In this document: one piece after another, positions 36,049 to 45,997 of the stretch
Layout of the letters: each line of letters starts with the position of its first letter
Position numbering within the stretch: the first letter of the stretch is position 1
Assembly: GCA_026692725.1 (NCBI GenBank)
Contig: JAPMUG010000003.1
Coordinates: 186,001-250,000 of the forward strand
DNA from: Ecytonucleospora hepatopenaei
Lineage: Eukaryota; Microsporidia; Enterocytozoonidae
Length of the DNA: 64,000 bases
Reading direction: 5' to 3'
The notes under the pieces: generated by a model
What the model saw: the letters and a program-made list of their open reading frames with translations, nothing else
What the model was told of the DNA's origin: nothing
The model's database searches: none
Translations under genes and position numbers: made by a program

Positions 36049-36599
36049 TTAATCATCTTTTTGTATTTTTCTCTTTTTATTATGCCTGTATTTATTTACA
36101 CATGTATTTGAGTCACTAATACATTCTTTATAATATTCATTACATGGTTTAGAATAATCATTAGAACAGTCTATTTTACATTTACTTCTTGTAAAGTATG
36201 AAGAACTATCACTATACATACATTTACATTCTGATATATTATTATATTCTAATATATCTTTGCATTCTGATTGTAATGTATTATTATATAGATTAAAATT
36301 ATTTATATCATTTACATTATCACCACTAAGTATATCATTAGTTAATAAAAATGGACTTATATTATTATATGATAATGGTGTATTCTACTTCTTTTACTGG
36401 GTGTTATTTTATTTAATAAAAATGGTGATTGTGTATGTTTATTATTATCATTATATTCATTAATATATTTATTATCATTATATTCATTAATATATTTATT
36501 ATCATTATATTCATTATTTAATGTATATGATTGATTATATGATATATCCTTATATATATTTGTATTAGATCCAAAATTATAAATAACAATTAAAATCAT
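36049..36599 (-). pseudogene. MW-P/KDD family member 3, frameshifted remnant
   Basis: On the minus strand the last 120 codons end in KKRKIQKDD, the same tail as the neighbour at 34953. They contain SSYFTRSKCKIDCSND, aligning with NYFLRSECQKELDRTG of the paralog at 36781. The upstream part is in a different frame (36357-36599, beginning MILIVIYNFGSNT) with a repeated NEYNDNKYI peptide. The two parts are joined only through a frameshift near 36360-36390. The protein has many Cys (about nine) in the last 75 residues. It is probably a decaying copy, unless the assembly has an indel. Confidence 0.6.
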
Positions 36600-36780
36600 A
36601 ATTAAATATTTTTAATTTATATAAGTGTTTGTTTATTTATTTTTAAAAAATACTATTAAAATTATTTATTTATTTTATTGATCTAATAGTTAATACTTTT
36701 TTATTTAAAATATATATAAAATATATTAAATATAGAATATATAGAATAATATAAAATATATTAAATAATTAATTATTTAT

Positions 36781-37791
36781 TTAATCATCTTTTTCATTAT
36801 CATTACGTTTGTCTTCATTTGATTTTCTCCTCTTTGTTGAACTTTCAGTAATTATTGTATTATAAATGTCATCACATGATTTATTTCCAGTCCTATCTAA
36901 CTCTTTTTGACACTCGCTTCTTAAGAAATAATTAGGATATTTCTCTTCATCTGCAGATTTATTAGTTTCTGTATGTTTTCTTTTAGCACTTCTTTTACCT
37001 CTTGAACTGCCTTGTCCTGCATCAGTTTGACCCGTGCCATTACAATTATTTCTGAGAGGAGTAGAAGTTGTAAGTGGTTCAAAATCATCAGGTTGTGGTG
37101 TATCATCACATTCATCTGCTTGTTGTCTTGTTTGATTTTCTTGCTGTTGCCCTGTTTGATTTTCTTGCTGTTGTCCTGTTTGATTTTCTTGCTGTTGTTG
37201 TTCTGTATGCTGTGAATCTTGATGTTGTTCTGTTTGATTTTCTTGCTGTTGCTGTCTTGTTTCTTGCTTTTGTTGTCCTGTTTGATTTTCTTGAGGTTGT
37301 CCTGTTTGATTTTCTTGCTGCTGTCTTGTTTCTTGCTGCTGCCCTGTATGTTGTGAATCTTGAGGTTGTCCTGTTTCTTGCTGTTGTCTTGTTTCTTGCT
37401 GTTGTCTTGTTTGATTTTCTTGCTGCTGTTCTGTTTGATTTTCTTGAGGCTGTCCTGTTTGATTTTCTTGTTGTTGCTGCTGCCTTGTTTGATTTTCTTG
37501 TTGTCGCCGATTTATACATGACTCACACAAATATATATCTTCTGGTTTACCGTTCACAATTCTTTGCCCAACCTTGAACATTTTTACCATTGATGAATGT
37601 TTTTGTGACTGTTTAGATGTTGTTGCACTTGTACCTGCTGATGGCAATGGTCTATTGACAATAGTAGTACTGGTTGTTGTTCTAACTGTTGGTGTACTTC
37701 CACTGGTACTTGGATTATTTCCTGTATTTTCATTATTCTCATTATTGCTTCTACTAAAGAAATTTGCTAAACTATTTAAAGGCCACCACAT
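36781..37791 (-). CDS. MW-P/KDD family protein 2, Gln-rich repeats
   Basis: The protein has 336 residues. It opens MWWPLNSLANFFSRSNNENN, then NTGNNPSTS shared with paralog 1, a CxxC pair (YLCESCINRR), and a block of about 125 residues of Gln-rich repeats (QQENQTGQQ and variants). The last 90 residues have basic NLS-like segments (GKRSAKRKH, TKRRKSNED) and end NEKDD. The CCC box is 50 nt upstream. Gln repeats vary in short units of 5-11 residues, encoded by a GC-richer minisatellite at about 37118-37510. The function is unknown. Confidence 0.7.
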   Translation of the reverse strand: MWWPLNSLANFFSRSNNENNENTGNNPSTSGSTPTVRTTTSTTIVNRPLPSAGTSATTSKQSQKHSSMVKMFKVGQRIVNGKPEDIYLCESCINRRQQENQTRQQQQQENQTGQPQENQTEQQQENQTRQQQETRQQQETGQPQDSQHTGQQQETRQQQENQTGQPQENQTGQQKQETRQQQQENQTEQHQDSQHTEQQQQENQTGQQQENQTGQQQENQTRQQADECDDTPQPDDFEPLTTSTPLRNNCNGTGQTDAGQGSSRGKRSAKRKHTETNKSADEEKYPNYFLRSECQKELDRTGNKSCDDIYNTIITESSTKRRKSNEDKRNDNEKDD

Positions 37792-38136
37792 ATTAAAAAT
37801 AGAATATTATATTATTATATTATTATATTAAAACTTTATATGGGTTATTAAATATTTTTAATTTTTAAATGTTTTTAATATATTAATGTTTTTAAAATTT
37901 TTAACTTACTTATTAACTAATAAATCAGTTATTAAAATTCATCTTATTGAAAGAAAAACTTACTACTACTAAAATTTTTTTAATCTTTTAAAATTTAATA
38001 TTAGATTAAAATATGTTATTAAAACATATAAATAAAAGAATATTATTAACATATTAATAAATTAATAAATTAATAAAATACTTTCATATGCATGCTTATG
38101 TCATAAGGACAATAGATTAGATTTTTAAAATTAGAA
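37792..38136. other. Intergenic, AT-rich, with CCC box
   Basis: Contains the ATATGGGTTA box (37842-37844 GGG) serving the minus-strand gene at 37791. The rest is poly-A/T-rich with short ATTAATAA repeats. The last 45 bp (from about 38090) begin the segment duplicated from 11800. Confidence 0.7.
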
Positions 38137-38159
38137 ATGTTTTTCCTTAACTTTTTTAT

Positions 38160-38703
38160 TTATTTATATTTATTTATATTTATTTATATTTATTTATATT
38201 TATTTATATTTATTTATATTTATTTATATTTATTTATATTTATTTATATTTATTTATATTTATTTATATTTATTTATATTTATTTATATTTATTTATATT
38301 TATTTATATTTATTTATATTTATTTATATTTATTTATATTTATTTATATTTATTTATATTTATTTATATTTATTTATATTTATTTATATTTATTTATATT
38401 TATTTATATTTATTTATATTTACTTATATTTATTTATATTTATTTATATTTATTTATATTTATTTATATTTATTTATATTTATTTATATTTATTTATATT
38501 TATTTATATTTATTTATATTTATTTATATTTACTTATATTTATTTATATTTATTTATATTTATTTATATTTATTTATATTTATTTATATTTATTTATATT
38601 TATTTATATTTATTTATATTTATTTATATTTATTTATATTTATTTATATTTATTTATATTTATTTATATTTATTTATATTTATTTATATTTATTTATATT
38701 TAT
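38160..38703. repeat. 10-bp microsatellite (TATTTATATT), about 54 copies
   Basis: A perfect run of TATTTATATT with only two one-base variants (TACTTATATT at 38421 and 38531). It sits between the upstream homology block and the ATG of the duplicated gene. All three plus frames are open through it, giving a spurious 228-residue reading frame. Confidence 0.97.
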
Positions 38704-38821
38704 TATAACATGACAATTTATACTAACAGATTATTAAAAGTATATACTGAATATTTAAACTTACTCGAACAGAAAGAGTCTATTAAGCTAAATGCATTTA
38801 AAGAACTTCCGTCTACTTTAT

Positions 38822-38930
38822 AATTTAAAATACCTTGTAATTTAACATACCTTGTAACTTAACATACCTTGTAACTTAACTTACTTTATAATTTAACATA
38901 CCTTGTAATCTAAATTAACTTTATAATCTA
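38822..38930. repeat. 17-bp tandem repeat
   Basis: About five to six imperfect units of TAATTTAACATACCTTG, inserted into the decayed duplicate gene. Confidence 0.8.
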
Positions 38931-39219
38931 AGAAGGAACCTGAACGGTGAGAGTCCATTTTAGCACTACGGTTCTATTTAAAGTGTATAATTTTATTTAA
39001 ATCAAATCCATGAAAGCTCAAAAGAAGGAATTGAAGCAATGATAATTAAAATATATAATTAATTAATAAAATTATCACTAACAATTATATTTAATAATAA
39101 ATTATTTAATAACAATTATATTTTATTTAATAACAATTATAATTATTGTTATTATATTATATTATAATTATTTTATATTATATTTTATATTAATATTTTA
39201 ATTTAATATAATACTATTA

Positions 39220-42039
39220 CTATTCTATCTTCCTCTTCTTCCTATCTCTCTCAATATCACTTACCCTTGCCCTATTCCTATTATCTTCTTCTCTCTTCCT
39301 AATAAAATATTCTTCCATATCCCTATATAAATTGTGTTTATTAGCAAGTGCAACAGCATCATCATAATTAACACTAATTAACCATAATATTTTAACCTTA
39401 ATAAACTTATCTAATATATCAGTATTATTACTATTATTACTATTATTACTATTATTTGTATTTATATAATTTATAATTTTATCAATGATATTAATATAAT
39501 CATTAGTATTATTGTTAGTATTATTATAATTAGTATTACTTATATTATTACTTATATTATATTTATTACAACATTCTAATAATATATTACTATTAAATAT
39601 AATATTATATAATACATTACTGTTATATAATATATTACCATTATCATTATATAATATATTAGTATTAGTATTAGTATTATCATTATGTAATATATTAATT
39701 ATATTTATATAATATTTCATAGCTATATTATAATTACCTAATAAATAATATGTAATAGCAATATTATTATATAAATATATAGTATAATAATTAATATTAT
39801 ATATATTAGTATATAATATATTAGTATCTTTTATATCCTTTTCTAATTGTTTATATATATTAATAGCTTTATATAAATATTTAATATATAAATTATTATC
39901 ATATAATATGTTGTTATTATCATATAATATGTTGTTATTATCATTATGTATAGTATTATCATATAAATCATATGATATACTATTATGTATATAATATTTT
40001 ATATAACTTATTGCTAATATATTCATACTATAAAATGATACTTTATTCCTATCACTGTTTATATCATATATTAGTGTAATGTATTTAATATCCTTAGTAA
40101 TATCATACATACATAAATAGCAATATGATAGTATACTATTAGTGTATAATATATTAGTATTATTTATATTAGTATTATTTATATTATGTAATATATCAAT
40201 AATGGTATTATATATATCAGTATTATATATATTGTATAATATACTATGTATATAATATATATCATTATTATCTAATATATTATTATGTATATCACTATAA
40301 TTTATATTAGTATTATGTATATATGTAATATATTTATTATATATATTTATATTAGTATTACATATATTACTGTTATTACTGTTATTTAATATATTAGTAT
40401 TATTTATTATATTAGTATTACTATTATATTCTAATATTTTTATATTATATTCCATATATTGTATTTTATCATTATATACTCTATTACTATTATTACTACT
40501 ATTTATTATATTAGTGTTATTACATATTTCTATTCCTTTCTTAATATATTCTGTATTATTTGTTATTACACCTATATTATTGTATATTTCTATTAGTGAA
40601 TATATATTAGTGTTATTGTGTAATATATTAATATATTCATTATATGCATTATATTTATTATTGTTGATATAAATATATAAATTAATATAATCACTAATAT
40701 TGTTATTATTATTTGTATTATTGTTATTATTTGTATTATTACTGTTTATTATATTATTACTGTTATATAAATTTATATTACTGTTACTGTTATATAAATT
40801 TATATAATCATATAATATATTATAATCATTTATTATCCTATATATATTAGTATGTATATCCACTCTCTTTCCTTTTATTCTACATATATTATATAGTGCA
40901 GGTATATATGACTTATTAGCTTTATATGATTCATAATAATATTCACATGCATTATCATATAATATATTAGTATTATTTGTATTATTTGTGTTATTTGTAT
41001 TAGTATTATTTGTATTAGTGTTATTCAATATATTACTGTTATTTATATTATCATATAATTTATGATATATCTTTCCTATCATATAATCTACTTCTGATGT
41101 ATAACTTAACTTGTCTTTTATATCTTTTAATTGTTCTATATATGTCTTGCTATTTGATAATAGACTATCATGTGTACTATTATTAATATTATTTAATATG
41201 TGTTGAATAGTATAATCACTATTGTTAGTATTAGTAATAGTATTATTTATATTGTTTATATTTATATTATTAGTATTATTAGTATTATTAGTATTATTAG
41301 TATTTATATCACTATTTTGTAAATTATTAGTATTATACATTCTATATAATATAGTATATGCTTTTCTATCTAATAAATATTTGTGTATATTTTTATTAGA
41401 CCATAATTTACTATTTATAAATGAATATAATACGATATCAGTTATATTACATATATTACATATATTACTGTTATTATCATTATATACTGTATTTGTATTA
41501 TTTATATCATTATATAATATATTTGTATTATTTATACTATTATATATTATATTAGTATTATTTATATCCTTCTGTGCTATATAACATAACATCTCTCCTC
41601 TTTTATACTTTGCTTCTTTAAACAGTCTTATTGCTGTCTTGTAGTCTTTCTCTTTATACATGTGATACCCTTTTATTACCAGTGTTCTTCTTAATTTGTT
41701 AGGTGATAGCTGTTCAAATAATTTAGTATTTTCTATTGTTTTATTATGTGTGATATTAAGAGCTATTAAATAAGAAACTATAATATCATTAGAATAATTA
41801 TTAGAATAGCTATTATTTATATTATTTTGTAAATTATTATGTAAATTATTATTAGTATTATTAGTATTTTTTATATTATTATTAGTATTATTATTAGTAT
41901 TTTTAATATTATTATGTATTTTTGTTAATACTTGTAATACTTCATCATACTTAGTATAATTAGCTGCTGACCATTCTAATATTTCTTTAATACTTATAGT
42001 ATTATTATCAATAGAATGTAATATTTCAGTATATATCAT
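39220..42039 (-). CDS. TPR-repeat protein, CTR9-like, Asn-rich
   Basis: The protein has 939 residues. TPR-like helical pairs are visible: GYHMYKEKDYKTAIRLFKEA near residue 130, ACEYYYESYKANKSYIPALY near residue 365, YNNIAITYYLLGNYNIAMKY near residue 770. The C-terminus is charged (YFIRKREEDNRNRARVSD then DRKKRKIE). About half the protein is Asn/Thr/Ile-rich low complexity from AT repeats. A long TPR array with a basic/acidic charged tail resembles the Paf1-complex subunit Ctr9, but an anaphase-promoting complex TPR subunit is also possible. CCC boxes lie 161 and 271 nt upstream, separated from the ATG by repeats. Confidence 0.6.
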   Translation of the reverse strand: MIYTEILHSIDNNTISIKEILEWSAANYTKYDEVLQVLTKIHNNIKNTNNNTNNNIKNTNNTNNNLHNNLQNNINNSYSNNYSNDIIVSYLIALNITHNKTIENTKLFEQLSPNKLRRTLVIKGYHMYKEKDYKTAIRLFKEAKYKRGEMLCYIAQKDINNTNIIYNSINNTNILYNDINNTNTVYNDNNSNICNICNITDIVLYSFINSKLWSNKNIHKYLLDRKAYTILYRMYNTNNLQNSDINTNNTNNTNNTNNININNINNTITNTNNSDYTIQHILNNINNSTHDSLLSNSKTYIEQLKDIKDKLSYTSEVDYMIGKIYHKLYDNINNSNILNNTNTNNTNTNNTNNTNNTNILYDNACEYYYESYKANKSYIPALYNICRIKGKRVDIHTNIYRIINDYNILYDYINLYNSNSNINLYNSNNIINSNNTNNNNNTNNNNNISDYINLYIYINNNKYNAYNEYINILHNNTNIYSLIEIYNNIGVITNNTEYIKKGIEICNNTNIINSSNNSNRVYNDKIQYMEYNIKILEYNSNTNIINNTNILNNSNNSNICNTNINIYNKYITYIHNTNINYSDIHNNILDNNDIYYIHSILYNIYNTDIYNTIIDILHNINNTNINNTNILYTNSILSYCYLCMYDITKDIKYITLIYDINSDRNKVSFYSMNILAISYIKYYIHNSISYDLYDNTIHNDNNNILYDNNNILYDNNLYIKYLYKAINIYKQLEKDIKDTNILYTNIYNINYYTIYLYNNIAITYYLLGNYNIAMKYYINIINILHNDNTNTNTNILYNDNGNILYNSNVLYNIIFNSNILLECCNKYNISNNISNTNYNNTNNNTNDYINIIDKIINYINTNNSNNSNNSNNTDILDKFIKVKILWLISVNYDDAVALANKHNLYRDMEEYFIRKREEDNRNRARVSDIERDRKKRKIE

Positions 42040-42695
42040 AATGTTATTTATATTATATTATAAAATAGTATAGTATAAAATATTATATTATAAATTAATG
42101 TATTATAAAATATTATATTATATTATAAATTAATGTATTATAAAATATTATATTATATTATAAATTAATGTATTATAAAATATTATATTATAAAATATAT
42201 GGGTTAAATATTTTACAAAATATAATACTATATAATAGTATATGTTATATAGTATATGTTATATAGTATATGTTATATAGTATAATACTATATATTAGTA
42301 TATGTTATATGGGTTAATTATATTGATTTGTTTATATGTTAAATAAGCTTAATATATTTAACCTTAACCTTAAAATACTAACATTAGTATTATATGTAAA
42401 TATTAGTATATGTAATATATTAGTATTATATATATAACTAACATAATAATATATATTGTTAAATAGTTAGCTATAATGTTTATTACGTATGTTATATTTA
42501 TTTATATTTATATATATTTTATGCTTATAATTTATATATTTTTATCCCTTTATAAATATATTATTAATATATTATAAATATACTCCTTTACACTATTATA
42601 ATATACTATATAAATATATTATAGTATAATACATAATATAATATTTAATTTATTATAATAATACATAATATACTATAATAATATTACAGTATAAT
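42040..42695. repeat. Divergent leader block with AT tandem repeats
   Basis: Between the TPR gene (minus) and the SulP gene (plus). It holds three to four units containing TTATAAATTAATGTATTATA (42070-42190), GGGTTAA boxes at 42201 and 42311 for the minus gene, a TATGTTATATAGTA repeat (42240-42300), and TATCCCTTTATAAATA at 42544 for the plus gene. No open frame. Confidence 0.75.
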
Positions 42696-44708
42696 ATGTT
42701 AAATAATAAATATTATAAATATATTACTAATATATTATATAATATAATAATACCTATAATAATATCATTAGTAATAATACCAATATTTTTATCATATATA
42801 GGTACAAAGTATATATATAATTATAATACTGATATAAACAATACTATATATAATACTGATATATATAATTATACTAATAATAATATTAGTAGATTTATAT
42901 TTATATATTCTATAATAGTAGGTCAAATAACATATTCATTATTATCATCATCACCATATAAGTTAGTATGGTTACCAATATTAGATAGTATATTTATATT
43001 AGATAAGATATATAGTAATATACATAATAAGATATTAAATAATAGTAATATATTAAATAATAGTAATATACATGATAAGATAAATAATATTAATATATAT
43101 AATATACTATATTGTCTTATAATATTATTAATTATCAATTATATTACTAGTATTATATCATTTATATTGGTATCACTAGATTGGTGTAAGTATATGATAC
43201 GTATACCAATATCAGTGGAAATAGCATTAGGCATATATACAGGTATAACATTTACACTATTACCAATAATACAGTTATATGATGATAATACATATAATAC
43301 ATATAACAGTAATACATATAACAGTAATATAAACAGTAATACATATAATACTAATATATTATTTACTGATAAACTATTTAATATATTATTACAATGTATT
43401 ATTACTATAATTGGTATTATGTTATTTATATATTATATGCATCCATTTATTATATCACTATATATTATATGTAATATAATACTAATACATATAATATGTA
43501 AATATACTAATATATGTAAATATATACATATAATATATAATGGTAATATATGTAATACAAATATAATAAATATAATATATAATACATATAATAGTAATAT
43601 ATATAATACATATAATAATACATATAATACATATAATAATACATATAATAATATATTATATTATATATTATGTAATATACATATAATTATTAGTATAGTA
43701 ATGATTAATATAATAATGTATACACTATCATTAGTAGCATATATGAATAGGTATGACATACATATGGATGTAAATAGAGAGTATATGGCATATGGGTTAT
43801 CAAATATGATAGGAGTGTGTTGTACAGGTGGTATAAATTATGCATGTAGTATATTATTAAATATATGTAATACATATAATACACATAATACACATAATAC
43901 ACATAATACACATAATAACAGTAATACATATAATAACAGTAATACATATAATAACAGTAATATATGTAATAAATATAAATATAATAATTTAAATAATAAC
44001 AGTAATATATGTAATAAATATAAATATAATAACAGTAATAGTTTAAATAATAAATATTGTAATATTCTACTTGGTATTTGTAGTACTGCTATTCTATTTA
44101 TTTACCATTATATTGCTAACTACATTAACATATATGTATCACTCTTTATTATGCAGTTCATTGGTGTATTATACCTATTGGAATATATTAGTGTGATACG
44201 TAATATCAGTTATGTTGATATGGTATATGTTATAATACTATCATGTATAAATTATATTAATGGTGGTATTATTATAATATGTATAATAGTGATATCAGTG
44301 ATATACATAATAAGATATATATGTAATATACATAATACTAATAATATAACTGATATAAATACTAATACTAATAATATAACTGATACTAATACTAATACTA
44401 TTATATTTCCTATTGTTGTTGATGCATTTAATATACATAATATAATAAAAGATATTAAGAATATAAGTAATAGTAATATAAGTAATAGTATAAACAATAG
44501 TATAGGTAATAGTATAAACAATACTAATATAAGTAATATAAGTAATATAAGTAATAAGAATATAAGTAATAATACTATATATATTGATCTTACTTATTGT
44601 AAATATATTGATATTAGTGGTAATATTACATTAAATAGATATATTAGTAATAATAATATAAATATTAAGATAATAGGTAATTGTATAAATAATTATATAA
44701 AAATATAA
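42696..44708 (+). CDS. SulP-family anion transporter with STAS domain
   Basis: The protein has 670 residues and about ten to twelve membrane segments. Family landmarks are GQITYSLLSSSPYKLVW near the N-terminus and DVNREYMAYGLSNMIGVCC near residue 360, matching the SulP (N/D)xELxAxGxxN block. A C-terminal STAS-like domain has IYIDLTYCKYIDISGNITLN. The pattern most resembles the yeast Vsb1/YGR125W-type branch. Loops are long Asn/Thr-rich repeats (HNTHNTHNT, NSNTYNNSNTYN), so the gene is larger than its relatives for its number of segments. A CCC box lies 148 nt before the ATG. Confidence 0.72.
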   Translation: MLNNKYYKYITNILYNIIIPIIISLVIIPIFLSYIGTKYIYNYNTDINNTIYNTDIYNYTNNNISRFIFIYSIIVGQITYSLLSSSPYKLVWLPILDSIFILDKIYSNIHNKILNNSNILNNSNIHDKINNINIYNILYCLIILLIINYITSIISFILVSLDWCKYMIRIPISVEIALGIYTGITFTLLPIIQLYDDNTYNTYNSNTYNSNINSNTYNTNILFTDKLFNILLQCIITIIGIMLFIYYMHPFIISLYIICNIILIHIICKYTNICKYIHIIYNGNICNTNIINIIYNTYNSNIYNTYNNTYNTYNNTYNNILYYILCNIHIIISIVMINIIMYTLSLVAYMNRYDIHMDVNREYMAYGLSNMIGVCCTGGINYACSILLNICNTYNTHNTHNTHNTHNNSNTYNNSNTYNNSNICNKYKYNNLNNNSNICNKYKYNNSNSLNNKYCNILLGICSTAILFIYHYIANYINIYVSLFIMQFIGVLYLLEYISVIRNISYVDMVYVIILSCINYINGGIIIICIIVISVIYIIRYICNIHNTNNITDINTNTNNITDTNTNTIIFPIVVDAFNIHNIIKDIKNISNSNISNSINNSIGNSINNTNISNISNISNKNISNNTIYIDLTYCKYIDISGNITLNRYISNNNINIKIIGNCINNYIKI

Positions 44709-44789
44709 TATTATAATATATAATTTACTAATATAATAAAATATAATAAAATATAATAAAATAAAATAATTTACTAATATAATATATAT

Positions 44790-45104
44790 TTATATTTCTT
44801 CTAATATTTGAGTAATAAATTCTTTACTTATATTTATATATTCATCTGTATTATATATTATATTATTGATATTATTATCAGTATTATATAAATTATTATA
44901 TAAATTAGTATTAGTATTAGTAGTATTATCTATATATCTCTCTAATATTTTATCTATTTCTTCCTTTGTTTGTTTCAATTCTTTAAGCATAATTGCTATT
45001 GTCTCTTCTAAATTATCATTATTTATATCACGCTGTATTACACCTATTATAGTATAATAATGATATAATAATTTATTAATAAGGCATTGTAGATCAAGTA
45101 GCAT
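44790..45104 (-). CDS. MED21-like mediator subunit
   Basis: The protein has 104 residues. LLDLQCLINKLLYHYYTIIG followed by ETIAIMLKELKQTKEEIDKI is the Med21/Srb7 layout: two helices, the second ending in the family's KxKQIExLIDSLP-like stretch. An Asn/Thr-rich repeat (NTTNTNTNLYNNLYN) separates a last helix (ISKEFITQILEEI). Med21 is part of the Mediator middle module that links activators to RNA polymerase II. The match is by pattern only; a small kinetochore or prefoldin-like coiled coil is possible. Confidence 0.45.
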   Translation of the reverse strand: MLLDLQCLINKLLYHYYTIIGVIQRDINNDNLEETIAIMLKELKQTKEEIDKILERYIDNTTNTNTNLYNNLYNTDNNINNIIYNTDEYINISKEFITQILEEI

Positions 45105-45292
45105 ATTATAATTTATATTTTTATATATATAATATTATAATTTTATATATAACTGTATATTTATATTTTTATATATAACTGTATATTATATATATAAATA
45201 ATATTATAATATTATATTTTTATAATTTATAATTTTATATATAACTGTATAATTTTGCTATGGGGTTTTTATAAAAATTTACCCTTCTTTTT

Positions 45293-45676
45293 ATGCTTTT
45301 TGTTCAGTTGGGGAGAGAAGTTGCAATGAGACAGCTCAAACATAGGGATGAAAAGGGTGTCATTACTGGCATCATTGACAACAAGTTTGTAGTGATAGTT
45401 AAGCAGGATAGGAGTAGTGAAGTGGTTAGAGTGGATGATTTTGTATTAAATGATAAAGTATATTCATTTGAAAGTAGCAGTGTTAGTAACACTAATGATA
45501 ATGATAACAATAGTAACATTACTGTTGATACAGGTAAAAGAATTATTAAAACATTAGAGAGTGAAGGATTCTTTAATAAAAATAACACTGTTAAGAAAGA
45601 AGAAATGAGTGATTTTGAAAGGTATAAAATAACCATAAGAGATAAAGTAGCAGAAAAAATTATAAAAAATTATTAA
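45293..45676 (+). CDS. RPL14: 60S ribosomal protein eL14
   Basis: The protein has 127 residues. The KOW/SH3-like N-terminus (FVQLGREVAMRQLKHRDEKG, VITGIIDNKFVVIV) and the C-terminal MSDFERYKITIRDKVAEKII match eL14 (MTDFDRYKVxxxKKxRxxII). Residues about 68-85 are an Asn/Asp/Ser-rich spacer (NTNDNDNNSNITVD) not seen in the family. The start is supported by ACCCTTCTTTTTATG. Its CCC box is close to the ATG even though the flanking DNA is repeat-rich. Confidence 0.85.
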   Translation: MLFVQLGREVAMRQLKHRDEKGVITGIIDNKFVVIVKQDRSSEVVRVDDFVLNDKVYSFESSSVSNTNDNDNNSNITVDTGKRIIKTLESEGFFNKNNTVKKEEMSDFERYKITIRDKVAEKIIKNY

Positions 45677-45689
45677 ATTTTATTTTTTA

Positions 45690-45840
45690 TAATAGTAAAT
45701 TATTTTATAATAAATTATTTTATAATATATTATATTATTTTATATTATATTATATTATATTATAATAATATATTATATTATTTTATATTATATTATATTA
45801 TATTATAATAATATATTATAATTAAATAGTTTATATTATA
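45690..45840. repeat. AT tandem repeats
   Basis: Imperfect runs of TTATATTATATTATATTATA and TAATAATATATTATAT between eL14 and the next gene; no coding potential. Confidence 0.75.
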
Positions 45841-45997
45841 TTTTATTTTATAACTTATTTTATTTTATAACTTATTTTTGTTTGTAAATATTAATGAAAC
45901 CTTTTGATACAATTTACAAACATATAATTATATAAATATTTTAAATATAGTTTCATAATATACTATTGACTATTAAATATCGACTATTAGGTTTTAT

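Larger units (their letters stand above)
38090..39040 (+). pseudogene. Decayed duplicate of the 94-residue gene, invaded by repeats
   Basis: The segment matches about 11800-12130. The upstream region (TTATGTCATAAGGACAATAG here, TTATGCCATCGGGACAGTGG there) is followed by a 540-bp 10-bp repeat block. The frame then resumes as MTIYTNRLLKVYTEYLNLLE and stops early after ELPSTL at 38823. The following 100 bp hold a 17-bp repeat, and matching sequence reappears at 38935-39030 (GAACCTGAACGGTGAGAG). So one repeat expansion broke the leader and another the coding region. Confidence 0.75.

Noticed and set aside
37074..37577. 167-residue plus-strand frame rich in Val/Leu/Phe/Asp
   Set aside because: Antisense of the Gln-repeat block of the MW-P/KDD gene; its periodicity mirrors the minisatellite.
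38137..38703. Open frame fused to the small duplicated gene, poly Ile/Tyr/Leu/Phe
   Set aside because: The TATTTATATT repeat is open in all plus frames; the peptide is an artefact and the real remnant starts at 38710.
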